Positions 1 through 7,599 of a stretch of DNA of 29,649 nt are shown here, one piece after another. Every line of letters begins with the position of its first letter. Position 1 is the stretch's first letter. The DNA comes from a virus, in IMG/VR virus record IMGVR_UViG_3300006315_000129, positions 1 to 29,649 of that record, one strand, 5' to 3'. Made by a program: the position numbers and the translations under genes. The notes under the pieces are model-generated. The model was not told the origin of the DNA. It ran no database searches and saw only the letters and a list, made by a program, of their open reading frames with translations.

Positions 1-600
1 TTAGTATTACAATATGGTAAAGCACAAATAGATTTCTTGAAAAATAAAACTTATCAAGAAGAAATGGATTTTTTAGTTAGAAATGAGAAAAGAAATAAAT
101 ACATTAAAAATCTGGTCACTAATTTGCAAGGCAATACTTTATGTCTGTTTCAGTACGTAGAAAAGCACGGTAAGTTATTATATGAATTAATTAAAGAAAA
201 GGCAGGTGACCGACCTATTTTCTATATCCACGGAGGAGTGGAAGCAGATGAAAGAGAACAAGTTAGAGCAATTACCGAAAAGTCGGATGACGCAATTATT
301 GTCGCTTCTTATGGGACGTTCAGTACTGGTATCAATATCCGTAATTTACACAATATTGTTTTTAGTAGCCCTAGTAAATCTCGTATAAGAAATTTACAAT
401 CAATAGGACGAGGATTAAGACTAAAAGATAACAATTCACACGCAACGTTATATGACATTGCTGATGACCTTTCCTATGGCGAAAAAGAAAATTATACTCT
501 ACAACACTTTAGAGAACGTATAAATATTTACAATAGTGAAGATTTTGACTATGAAATTCACAATATAGAATTGGAGAGAAATGGACAAAGTAAAAGCTAA
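1..600 (+). CDS. uvsW: UvsW-like helicase, C-terminal part (5' end outside window)
   Basis: The reading frame is open from base 1, so this is the last ~199 codons of a longer gene; T4 UvsW is about 500 residues. What remains is the second RecA-like lobe of a superfamily 2 helicase. It contains a motif V region (ASYGTFSTGINIRN) and a motif VI arginine finger (QSIGRGLRL). In T4, UvsW unwinds D-loops, R-loops and Holliday junctions, drives fork regression, and helps switch from origin-dependent to recombination-dependent replication. That role is inferred here from family and position upstream of gene 55. A TTG at 37 is in frame, but upstream codons continue openly, so it is not a start. The stop overlaps the next gene by 20 bases, which suggests translational coupling. 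Confidence 0.9.
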   Translation, partial: LVLQYGKAQIDFLKNKTYQEEMDFLVRNEKRNKYIKNLVTNLQGNTLCLFQYVEKHGKLLYELIKEKAGDRPIFYIHGGVEADEREQVRAITEKSDDAIIVASYGTFSTGINIRNLHNIVFSSPSKSRIRNLQSIGRGLRLKDNNSHATLYDIADDLSYGEKENYTLQHFRERINIYNSEDFDYEIHNIELERNGQSKS

Positions 601-1012
601 CATAAAGATAATCAAACTAATAAATGGTGATGATGTTGTTGCCCATATGCCAATAGGTGAGAAACAACTACCAGATAAATCTCCTTTGCTTAGAATCGCA
701 AAACCATTACAAATTAAGTATATTCCACAGATGACCCCTACTGGAATAAGAGATTATATTGCTCTTATTAAATGGGTTAATTATACAACAGATAAATTGA
801 TAACTATTCCAAAAGATAAAATAATGACTATAACTATGGCGTCGGATGATATGACTAAAAACTATACATCTTTAGCAAATGATTATGACAGATTAGACCA
901 ACCGAAAAAGGCCAAAAAGGGTGACTTTATACAAGAACAAATTTCGGTGGAAGACAATGAATTATTGAACGAAATATTTAAAGATAAAATAACAAAGAGA
1001 ACTCTCCACTAG
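581..1012 (+). CDS. Sm-like fold protein (paralogue of the one at 20741)
   Basis: A 143-residue protein of a type common in T4-like marine phages and usually listed as hypothetical. Its first 25 residues have a strand-turn-strand with the core LINGDDVVAHM, the pattern of an Sm/LSm-type small beta-barrel. A second strand pair around residues 75-100 (ITIPKDKIMTITM) resembles an Sm2 segment. The protein at 20741 has the same N-terminal motif (LMTGEDVIGHI) and the same closing segment, so the two are divergent paralogues. The start is supported by GGAG seven bases upstream, and the gene overlaps the uvsW end by 20 bases. RNA binding is an inference from fold resemblance; no biochemical role is established from sequence. 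The last ~40 residues are charged and probably flexible. Confidence 0.75.
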   Translation: MDKVKANIKIIKLINGDDVVAHMPIGEKQLPDKSPLLRIAKPLQIKYIPQMTPTGIRDYIALIKWVNYTTDKLITIPKDKIMTITMASDDMTKNYTSLANDYDRLDQPKKAKKGDFIQEQISVEDNELLNEIFKDKITKRTLH

Positions 1013-1032
1013 TTACTAAAGCGTTCTCCAAC

Positions 1033-1046
1033 GGTCTACATAGACC
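1033..1046. repeat. short perfect inverted repeat
   Basis: GGTCTA-CA-TAGACC is a 6-base inverted repeat around a 2-base centre, lying in the intergenic stretch between the Sm-like gene and gene 55. With so short a centre it is more likely a protein-binding dyad than an RNA hairpin. No poly-T follows, so it is not an intrinsic terminator. Confidence 0.35.
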
Positions 1047-1062
1047 ATTATATACAAAAAAC

Positions 1063-1209
1063 GTGAAAAGTCAAGTGCCATTCAAAACAAAAAAACTCGC
1101 TCATATCGCTAAACAATGGCAGATAGGAGAGATTATTCCTGTCAAAAAACTATCTAAAGCAATCAAACGATTATTACGTCATAGCATTGACAAAGACAAA
1201 AAATTGTAG
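1063..1209 (+). CDS. possible small basic ORF or gene remnant
   Basis: Frame 1 is open from 988 to the TAG at 1207, but it has no ATG; the only usual start is the GTG at 1063, giving about 48 residues. The product would be basic and amphipathic, with segments such as KTKKLAHIAKQWQIG and KKLSKAIKRLLRHS. There is no recognisable ribosome binding site before the GTG. The frame lies -1 to the preceding Sm-like gene and overlaps its last eight codons, but I see no classic slippery heptamer after the frame-1 stop at 985. It could be a decayed gene, the end of a frameshifted product, or noise. The -35 and spacer of the gene 55 promoter lie inside its 3' end. Confidence 0.25.
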   Translation: MKSQVPFKTKKLAHIAKQWQIGEIIPVKKLSKAIKRLLRHSIDKDKKL

Positions 1210-1215
1210 TAATAT
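1187..1215 (+). promoter_or_regulatory. sigma70-like promoter for gene 55 (near-leaderless)
   Basis: TTGACA at 1187-1192, a 17-base spacer, and TAATAT at 1210-1215. The -35 is preceded by AGCA, as at two other promoters in the window. The predicted transcription start near 1222 is only about three bases before the gene 55 ATG at 1225, and no Shine-Dalgarno sequence lies between the -10 and the ATG. The mRNA would therefore be leaderless or nearly so. Confidence 0.65.
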
Positions 1216-1224
1216 GTAATCATT

Positions 1225-1761
1225 ATGCCAGGAATTAGAATTAAAAAAAAACCAGAACATTATGTAAATAATAAAGAATTTTTACAGGCAATGATTGAGT
1301 ATAGAAAGTCTGTAAATAAAGCTAAAAGACAAAAACAAAATAAACCACCAGTACCAGATTATGTAGGTGAGTGTTTTTTAAAAATAGCAAATCACTTATC
1401 ATTTAGACCAAATTTTATAAACTATACTTATCGGGATGATATGATATCAGACGGTATAGAGAACTGTTTACAATATTTGGATAACTTTAATCCAAAAACA
1501 TCAAACAATCCATTTGCATATTTCACACAAATTATCTATTATGCCTTTGTACGGAGAATACAGAAAGAGAAAAAACAAACAACTATTAAACACCGTATGA
1601 TTCAAAACGCAAACTATGATGATATGACTTTGCAACCAGGAGAAGATAGAGAGTTTAAAAATCAATTTACAGAATTTCTACAAAAAAATCTTCCGCAGGA
1701 AGAACCAGTTAAAAAAACAACAACTAAAAAAAAGAAAAAAGTAATTAAGAAGAAAAAATAA
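1225..1761 (+). CDS. 55: RNA polymerase sigma factor for late transcription (gp55)
   Basis: A 178-residue protein, close to the 185 of T4 gp55. The core at about residues 52-115 matches the T4-like gp55 region 2-type segment: NFINYTYRDDMISDGIENCL, then FNPKTSNNPFAYFTQIIYYAF and RRIQKEKKQ. Gp55 replaces the host sigma on RNA polymerase, recognises TATAAATA-type late promoters, and works with the co-activator gp33 and the sliding clamp gp45. The C-terminus is unusual: after a plausible clamp-contact segment (FTEFLQKNLPQEE, about 150-162) it ends in a lysine-rich tail (TTTKKKKKVIKKKK). The gene has its own promoter and is followed two bases later by the halogenase gene, so the two are probably co-transcribed. 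Confidence 0.93.
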   Translation: MPGIRIKKKPEHYVNNKEFLQAMIEYRKSVNKAKRQKQNKPPVPDYVGECFLKIANHLSFRPNFINYTYRDDMISDGIENCLQYLDNFNPKTSNNPFAYFTQIIYYAFVRRIQKEKKQTTIKHRMIQNANYDDMTLQPGEDREFKNQFTEFLQKNLPQEEPVKKTTTKKKKKVIKKKK

Positions 1762-1763
1762 TT

Positions 1764-3332
1764 ATGAAAACTGATAAGATTTTAATAGTCGGCGGAGGTT
1801 CTGCTGGCTGGATGACTGCTGCTACTTTAGTTAAAGCATTTCCAAATAAAGATATAACTGTAATAGAATCACCAAATATACCAACTGTTGGTGTTGGTGA
1901 AAGTACAATATCAAAAGTTAAACAATGGACTAAATTTTTAGGCATTGATGATAAAGAATTTTTAAAACATACAGATGGCACTATTAAGTTTAGTATTAAG
2001 TTTACAGACTTTAATGGAAAAGACGAGCCAGCATTTCATTATCCTTTTGGTCCTATTAAAATAGAAGGAACTCAATTAAATTATAATGACTGGTGGATGA
2101 AAAAAGAATTTTATCCAGAAACACCTGTTTCAGATTATGCTGATAGTTTTGCTCCTAATATGGCATTAGTTAATCAAGGTAAAGGTGCTTTTAACTTTCA
2201 CGGTTTTGAACTTGACCGAGATTCTGCTTATCAGTTTGACGCAACTAAATTTGGTCTATGGTTAAGAGACCATTATTGTTTACCAAGAGGTGTTAAACAT
2301 ATACAAGAAGATATTATTGATGTGCCTACAAATGAGAATGGTATTAAATGTGTAGTTACAAAAACATATAGTTACTACGCAGATTTATTTGTTGATTGTA
2401 CAGGTTTTAAATCAATGCTTTTAGGTGGTGCATTAAAAGAACCTTTTGAAACTATAAAAAATCTACCAAACAATAAAGCGTGGGCGACTAGAATTCCTTA
2501 TGTTGATAAAGAAAAAGAAGTAGAATGCTTTACCAATTGCACAGCAATAGAGAACGGTTGGGTGTGGAACATACCATTGTGGAGTAGAATTGGTACAGGT
2601 TATGTTTATTCAGATAAATTTGTAGATGATGAAACTGCTTTAAAAGAATTTAAAAATCATTTAGCAAAAGTAAGACCTGGATTTAATAAAGAAGAACACG
2701 AATTTAGAAACATTACAATGAGAACTGGTATACACGAAAGATTATTTGTGAAAAATTGTGTTGCAATAGGACTATCTGCTGGATTTATTGAACCATTAGA
2801 GAGTAATGGTTTGTTTTCAGTACACGAATTTTTAATGATGTTAGTAAGAAATTTAAGAAGAGAAAATATTACACGTTGGGATAAAGATAACTTTACGTTT
2901 GCTTGTAAATCTATCTTTAAAGGATTTGAGGAATTTGTTGGGTTGCATTATGCTTTATCAACAAGAAATGATACTGAATATTGGAAAGCAAATAATGAAA
3001 GAGTATGGGAAGAAAGTTTATATACTTTTAAACCTAAAATTATGTTAGGATATTTACAAGCCGCTTTACAAAGAAATATGGCGTCGGAGTTTCCTGTTGA
3101 TCCTATGGATAGACCAGGCAAATATGGATTACATTATATAGCAGCTGGTTTAAATTGGTGTCCAATGGATTTACCTAACTTAATAAATCTAACACATAAG
3201 AGTAAAGAAGAAATAAAACAACGTATGGATCCATTTATAAAGAAATTAACTGAACGCAAACAACAATGGAATAAAGAAGTTGAAAACTTTCCAAGTTATC
3301 ACGATTTTATACAGGAGAATTATTATCAATGA
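1764..3332 (+). CDS. flavin-dependent tryptophan-halogenase-family protein
   Basis: A 522-residue protein of the PrnA/RebH family, which uses FADH2, oxygen and halide to make hypohalous acid for halogenating aromatic substrates. The diagnostic features are present: FAD-binding GGGSAGW at 10-16, GVGEST at 43-48, a lysine in TIKFSIKF (Lys75) at the expected catalytic lysine site, the WVWNIP motif at 266-271, and Glu346 in PLESNG. All active-site positions look intact, so an active enzyme is likely. Precedent is VirX1, a halogenase from a marine cyanophage that iodinates varied substrates. The substrate and halide here cannot be read from sequence; free tryptophan is only the family default. It sits between gene 55 and gene 47 and shares an ATGA overlap with 47. 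The phage would need a flavin reductase from the host. Confidence 0.9.
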   Translation: MKTDKILIVGGGSAGWMTAATLVKAFPNKDITVIESPNIPTVGVGESTISKVKQWTKFLGIDDKEFLKHTDGTIKFSIKFTDFNGKDEPAFHYPFGPIKIEGTQLNYNDWWMKKEFYPETPVSDYADSFAPNMALVNQGKGAFNFHGFELDRDSAYQFDATKFGLWLRDHYCLPRGVKHIQEDIIDVPTNENGIKCVVTKTYSYYADLFVDCTGFKSMLLGGALKEPFETIKNLPNNKAWATRIPYVDKEKEVECFTNCTAIENGWVWNIPLWSRIGTGYVYSDKFVDDETALKEFKNHLAKVRPGFNKEEHEFRNITMRTGIHERLFVKNCVAIGLSAGFIEPLESNGLFSVHEFLMMLVRNLRRENITRWDKDNFTFACKSIFKGFEEFVGLHYALSTRNDTEYWKANNERVWEESLYTFKPKIMLGYLQAALQRNMASEFPVDPMDRPGKYGLHYIAAGLNWCPMDLPNLINLTHKSKEEIKQRMDPFIKKLTERKQQWNKEVENFPSYHDFIQENYYQ

Positions 3333-4387
3333 AGATAGCATTACTTAACGATACACACTTTGGTTGTAGAAATGATAGTCCTCATTTTGTACAATATCAA
3401 TCACGATTTTATGATGAAGTATTTTTTCCATATTTAAAAGAACACAATATTAAGACGTTAATACATTTAGGTGATGTAGTTGATAGACGTAAATTTATAA
3501 ACTATAAGACTGCTAATTTCTTCCGTCAAAAGATTATGAAAAGACTTTGGGAAGAAAAGATTGATACACATATTATATTAGGTAACCACGATACTTATTA
3601 TAAGAATACAAATAAAGTAAATGCAATTACTGAATTATGTACAACGTATGATGGTCAAAATGAACCTTGGATATATGCGAGTCCAAAAGAAGTTACCTTT
3701 GATGGATTGCCTATATTGTTTATGCCTTGGATATGTGATGATACGTATGAAGAGTCTTTATATGCTATTGAAAATTCAAATGCTGAAATATGTATGGGTC
3801 ATTTAGAAGTAAAAGGTTTTGAAATGCATAGAGGACATATGAACGAACAAGGTTTAGATAGGTCAATGTTTCATAGATTTGAAAAAGTTTTATCAGGACA
3901 CTTTCATAAAAAATCAGATGATGGTCAGATATATTATTTAGGAACACAATATGAAATTACTTGGAACGATTATAAAGATCCAAAGGGGTTCCATATTTTT
4001 GATACGGAAACAAGAGAGTTAACTAGAGTACCTAACCCTATAAGAATATTTAAAAAGATAGTATATGATGATACACAACACGATTATAATACGTTAGACA
4101 TATCAAGATTTGATAACAGTTATATCAAACTGTTTATATCTCAAAAAACAGATGAAGATATGTATGATAAGTTTATCAATAGGTTGTATAGTACATTAAA
4201 CATATATGAACTAAATATATTTGAGGATACTAGTGATGTAACTGCTAGTGTAAAAGAAGATTTAATAGAACAAGGTGAAGATACACTTACATTTTTGGGC
4301 AAGTATATAGACCAACTTGATACAGACCTTGACAAAAATAAATTAAAAGAGTATACTAAAGAATTATATAGCGAGGTAAATCAATGA
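3329..4387 (+). CDS. 47: recombination endonuclease subunit gp47 (SbcD/Mre11-like)
   Basis: A 352-residue calcineurin-like phosphoesterase. The metal-binding motifs appear in order: DTH (8-10), GDVVD (48-52), GNHD (85-88), GHLE (157-160) and GHFH (190-193). This is the nuclease partner of the gp46 ATPase; the complex resects double-strand ends for UvsX-driven recombination and takes part in host DNA breakdown. T4 gp47 is 339 residues, so this is full length. The gene starts within the ATGA of the halogenase stop. Unlike the compact T4 47-46 pair, an oxygenase gene separates it from 46. Confidence 0.95.
   Translation: MKIALLNDTHFGCRNDSPHFVQYQSRFYDEVFFPYLKEHNIKTLIHLGDVVDRRKFINYKTANFFRQKIMKRLWEEKIDTHIILGNHDTYYKNTNKVNAITELCTTYDGQNEPWIYASPKEVTFDGLPILFMPWICDDTYEESLYAIENSNAEICMGHLEVKGFEMHRGHMNEQGLDRSMFHRFEKVLSGHFHKKSDDGQIYYLGTQYEITWNDYKDPKGFHIFDTETRELTRVPNPIRIFKKIVYDDTQHDYNTLDISRFDNSYIKLFISQKTDEDMYDKFINRLYSTLNIYELNIFEDTSDVTASVKEDLIEQGEDTLTFLGKYIDQLDTDLDKNKLKEYTKELYSEVNQ
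4329..4357 (+). promoter_or_regulatory. candidate internal promoter near end of gene 47
   Basis: TTGACA at 4329-4334, a 17-base spacer and TATACT at 4352-4357 lie inside the last codons of gene 47. Transcription would start about 20 bases before the oxygenase ATG at 4384, where a weak GCGAGG ribosome binding site is present. It lies in AT-rich coding sequence, so chance is possible. Confidence 0.35.
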
Positions 4388-5241
4388 GTATAGACGAAAA
4401 GAAAATGCAAGAAATGGTAGAAAGTATTAATAGGTCGCAGTTTCAAGGAAATCAAGACCAATATTCATATAACTTTGACAAAGATAAAAATTATGATCCA
4501 GCTGATCCAGTACCTACTAAAATAGAAACAGAAGGACATTTAAATTTTGGTCCATATGTTGCTTATTTTAAAGTACATCAAGCATTATTAGATGGACTTT
4601 TAAAAAGAGGTAAAGAAGCACCACAAGGTTCAGGAAATAGTAGATTAGCAGGATTATTAAGTGACCAAAGACGTTATAGTAATGAAGATAAAGAGTGGTA
4701 CATAAGACACTTTCAACCATATATAGATGAATATGTTGAAGGACATTGTAGATTTGTTGGACAACCATATGATGAAAGACAATTTTCAAAAGCATATACG
4801 TTAATGGATTTATGGATTAATTTTATGAAAGAACGTGAATATAATCCTCAACACTCTCACGGTGGACAATTTTCTTGGGTTATATATTTAAAAACACCAG
4901 ACATAAAAGAAGAAAGAGAATCATTTAAAGGAACTGGTTTAGGTCCTGGAGTTATAGGTTTTCATTATGGTGAAAATCAAGCACCAAAATGGGCAGAACA
5001 CTCATACAAATATGAACCAATAGTAGGATATATGTGGATATTTCCAGCGCAATTAAGACACGAAGTATTACCTTATACAACTAAAGGAGAAAGGATAAGT
5101 GTATCTGGAAATTGTTATATGAATCCACCTAATCAAAAAACAACGTATTTGAAAACTGAAGGTGCAGAACCATATGTTGGATTAGGACGCAAAGGTAAAA
5201 TAACTGGAGATTATGTCGGATTAGGCAAAGATAGAAAATAA
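4384..5241 (+). CDS. putative 2OG-Fe(II) oxygenase
   Basis: A 285-residue protein whose C-terminal half has the double-stranded beta-helix signature of phage 2-oxoglutarate/Fe(II) dioxygenases. It has HSH at 157-159, a distal histidine in RHEV (His226), and an arginine in GERISVSGN (Arg237) that would bind the 2OG carboxylate. The usual acidic ligand of HxD is His or Gly here, as in related phage proteins with HxH. The N-terminal ~130 residues are helical and charged and I do not recognise them. The gene overlaps gene 47 by ATGA and precedes 46, so it is co-expressed with the recombination nuclease. The substrate is unknown; possibilities are nucleobases, amino acids or proteins. Confidence 0.65.
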   Translation: MSIDEKKMQEMVESINRSQFQGNQDQYSYNFDKDKNYDPADPVPTKIETEGHLNFGPYVAYFKVHQALLDGLLKRGKEAPQGSGNSRLAGLLSDQRRYSNEDKEWYIRHFQPYIDEYVEGHCRFVGQPYDERQFSKAYTLMDLWINFMKEREYNPQHSHGGQFSWVIYLKTPDIKEERESFKGTGLGPGVIGFHYGENQAPKWAEHSYKYEPIVGYMWIFPAQLRHEVLPYTTKGERISVSGNCYMNPPNQKTTYLKTEGAEPYVGLGRKGKITGDYVGLGKDRK

Positions 5242-5257
5242 TTTTTAGTTTTATATT

Positions 5258-6973
5258 ATGATACAGTTTAAGAGAATATCTTATAAGAATTTTTTATCTA
5301 CAGGTAATGTACCAATAGAAGTAGATTTAAGAAAATCACAATTAACATTAGTCATAGGAGCAAACGGAAGTGGTAAGTCTACTTTGTTAGACGCATTATG
5401 TTTTGCTTTATTCAATAGACCATTTCGTATTATTAAAAAAGACCAAATGGTTAATACTATTAACAATGGTGGTTGTGAGGTTGAGTTAGAATTTAATGTA
5501 GGACCAAAAGAGTATAAAGTTATAAGAGGTGTTAAACCAAACATCTTTGAAATACATTGTGATGGACAATTAATGAGTCAAGACGCAAGCGCAATTGATT
5601 ATCAAAAGTATCTTGAAAACAATATTATGAGGTGCAACTATAGGTCGTTTTGTCAAGTAGTATTATTAGGGTCTTCTTCTTATATGCCATTTATGAAAAT
5701 GAGAGCAAGTTTCAGAAGAGAGGTCGTTGAAGAGATTTTAGACATAAGAGCCTTTAGTAGAATGGATACTATATTGAGTGGTCAACAAAGAGAATTACAG
5801 AATAAAATAACAGAAACCAGACATCAATGTGAGCTTATAGAAACCAAGTACCAGACTGAAGCTAAGTACTTGGATACTCTTCTCCATAAGGATATAGACG
5901 TCCAAACGCATAAAAATAGGGTGCTTGAGAAGAATACCAAGGATAGACTAGAATATGAGAACAAGGTAGCACAACTCAATAAAGAGATAGATTCGGCAAA
6001 AGATTGCATACAGGATAGACATATAGTTGATGATAAATCAAAGCAATTATCCAAGATAGAAGCGAAGATTGAAACTAATTTAGAAAGACATAAGAAGTCT
6101 TTAAAATTTTTTGAAGAAAATGATGTGTGTCCAACTTGTACACAACCACTATCTACAGAATTTAAACATCAAAAATGTAATGAAGAGAAAAATAAGATTA
6201 ATACTTTACAAGATGGTATGGAAAAGTTATTAAAAGAACTTGTAAATATGGGTGAAAAAATAAATGAATATGATAAAGTAGCAGATAAGATTTATAATTT
6301 AAGTGTTGATTTATCAAAAGTAAATACATCATTAGAAGGTCTTAAAAATCAAAGTGATAATATAGAAGAAGATTTAAAAGTATTTTCAAATAAAGAAGAA
6401 GATATAGCAAATATTAGAAAACAATTAGATGAAATGAAAGACCAATTAAGACATTGTAAAATAGAATTAGATAAAATTGTTGAAGAGAAAATGTATCAAG
6501 ATGTATTAAGACAAGTATTAAATGACAAAGGCGCTAAGGCACAAATAATTAAGAAGTATATACCTATAATGAATCAATTGATTAATAAGTATCTACAAGC
6601 AATGGAGTTTTATGTATCATTTCATTTAGATGAAGAGTTTAATGAAACAGTTAAGAGTAGATATAGAGATACATTTAATTATAATAACTTTAGTGAAGGT
6701 GAAAAAATGAGAATAGATTTAGCATTGTTATTTACTTGGAGAGATATAGCTAAACTTAAAAACTCTACTAATACAAATCTATTAATACTAGATGAGATAT
6801 TTGATTCAAGTTTAGACCTTGCAGGTACAGATGATTTCTTTAAAATAGTACAGAAATTATCAAACGAAAATGTCTTTATTATTTCACATAAAGGTGATAT
6901 ATTATTTGATAAATTTACAAACATAATTAAGTACAAAAAAGACCAAAACTTTACAGTACTAGATAGGATATAA
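5258..6973 (+). CDS. 46: recombination endonuclease subunit gp46 (SbcC/Rad50-like)
   Basis: A 571-residue SMC-like ATPase, about the length of T4 gp46 (560). Walker A is GANGSGKS at 34-41. Long coiled coils run through about 180-285 and 305-420, separated by the zinc hook CPTC at 291-294. The ABC signature FSEGEKMR is at 478-485 and Walker B (LLILDEIFD) at 508-516, with a D-loop SSLD after it. With gp47 it forms the Mre11-Rad50-type complex for end resection. The ATG is chosen because the family begins with a strand like MIQFKRISYKNF. A 16-base gap separates it from the oxygenase gene; its stop overlaps the deformylase start. Confidence 0.95.
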   Translation: MIQFKRISYKNFLSTGNVPIEVDLRKSQLTLVIGANGSGKSTLLDALCFALFNRPFRIIKKDQMVNTINNGGCEVELEFNVGPKEYKVIRGVKPNIFEIHCDGQLMSQDASAIDYQKYLENNIMRCNYRSFCQVVLLGSSSYMPFMKMRASFRREVVEEILDIRAFSRMDTILSGQQRELQNKITETRHQCELIETKYQTEAKYLDTLLHKDIDVQTHKNRVLEKNTKDRLEYENKVAQLNKEIDSAKDCIQDRHIVDDKSKQLSKIEAKIETNLERHKKSLKFFEENDVCPTCTQPLSTEFKHQKCNEEKNKINTLQDGMEKLLKELVNMGEKINEYDKVADKIYNLSVDLSKVNTSLEGLKNQSDNIEEDLKVFSNKEEDIANIRKQLDEMKDQLRHCKIELDKIVEEKMYQDVLRQVLNDKGAKAQIIKKYIPIMNQLINKYLQAMEFYVSFHLDEEFNETVKSRYRDTFNYNNFSEGEKMRIDLALLFTWRDIAKLKNSTNTNLLILDEIFDSSLDLAGTDDFFKIVQKLSNENVFIISHKGDILFDKFTNIIKYKKDQNFTVLDRI

Positions 6974-7599
6974 TGGTTAAAGTAATTACAAAAGAAGAAG
7001 CAGAAAAACAAGGAATGGAAGTAGAAAGACTTTTAAAATTGCTACCACCTAGCGATCCTAAAGTTAGGTCAGCTATAGCACCCTTTACAGATGATATGTT
7101 AAAGGAACACGATTTTAAAGATAGAAAAGAACTGTCAGAAGAAATGTTTAAATCAATGGCAAGATATGGTGGTATAGGTTTATCTGCTAATCAAGTAGGG
7201 TTACCATTTAATATGTTTGTATTAGGTAATCATTTATCATTAGAAAATGGTTTAAAAATGGCTTGTTTTAATCCTATGATAGTTAGTACAAGTGAAGAAA
7301 CTATAATGATGAAAGAAGGTTGTTTAACATATCCTTTCTTATTTTTAAGTATCAAAAGACCTAGAAAATGTGTAGTAAAATATACAGATGAAAATGGTGA
7401 TTTAAAAGAAGGTAATTTAGATGGTATGATAAGTAGAATATTCCAACACGAATATGAACATATGTTAGGTAGAAATTTTACTGAACACGTAAGTAAATTT
7501 AAATTAAAAAGAGCAGAAGAAAAAGCAAAGAAACAGTTTAAAATCTGGCAAAAGCAAATGGAAGCTAGACACGGCAAATATGAAGAAACTAACAAATAA
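6973..7599 (+). CDS. def: peptide deformylase
   Basis: A 208-residue zinc/iron metalloenzyme that removes the formyl group from the initiator methionine of new proteins. All three family motifs are present: GIGLSANQVG (67-76, GxGLAAxQ type), EGCLT (115-119, with the metal-ligand cysteine) and HEYEH (159-163, HExxH). HEYEH has Glu where HExDH is usual, and EGCLT has Thr where Ser is usual; the metal ligands and catalytic Glu are intact. The C-terminal ~40 residues are a charged helical extension. Phage deformylases are known in marine cyanophages, where photosystem proteins were proposed as targets; no such target gene is visible here. It starts inside the gene 46 stop (TAATG-type junction). 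Confidence 0.92.
   Translation: MVKVITKEEAEKQGMEVERLLKLLPPSDPKVRSAIAPFTDDMLKEHDFKDRKELSEEMFKSMARYGGIGLSANQVGLPFNMFVLGNHLSLENGLKMACFNPMIVSTSEETIMMKEGCLTYPFLFLSIKRPRKCVVKYTDENGDLKEGNLDGMISRIFQHEYEHMLGRNFTEHVSKFKLKRAEEKAKKQFKIWQKQMEARHGKYEETNK

Noticed and set aside
519-526. TATAAATA late promoter inside the uvsW end
   Set aside because: It lies in coding sequence of an AT-rich genome with no late gene following, so chance is the simpler explanation.
985-1012. Programmed -1 frameshift extending the Sm-like protein
   Set aside because: No X-XXY-YYZ slippery heptamer lies between the frame-1 stop at 985 and the gene's stop at 1010; only a loose 6-base hairpin (997-1002 with 1023-1028) is nearby.
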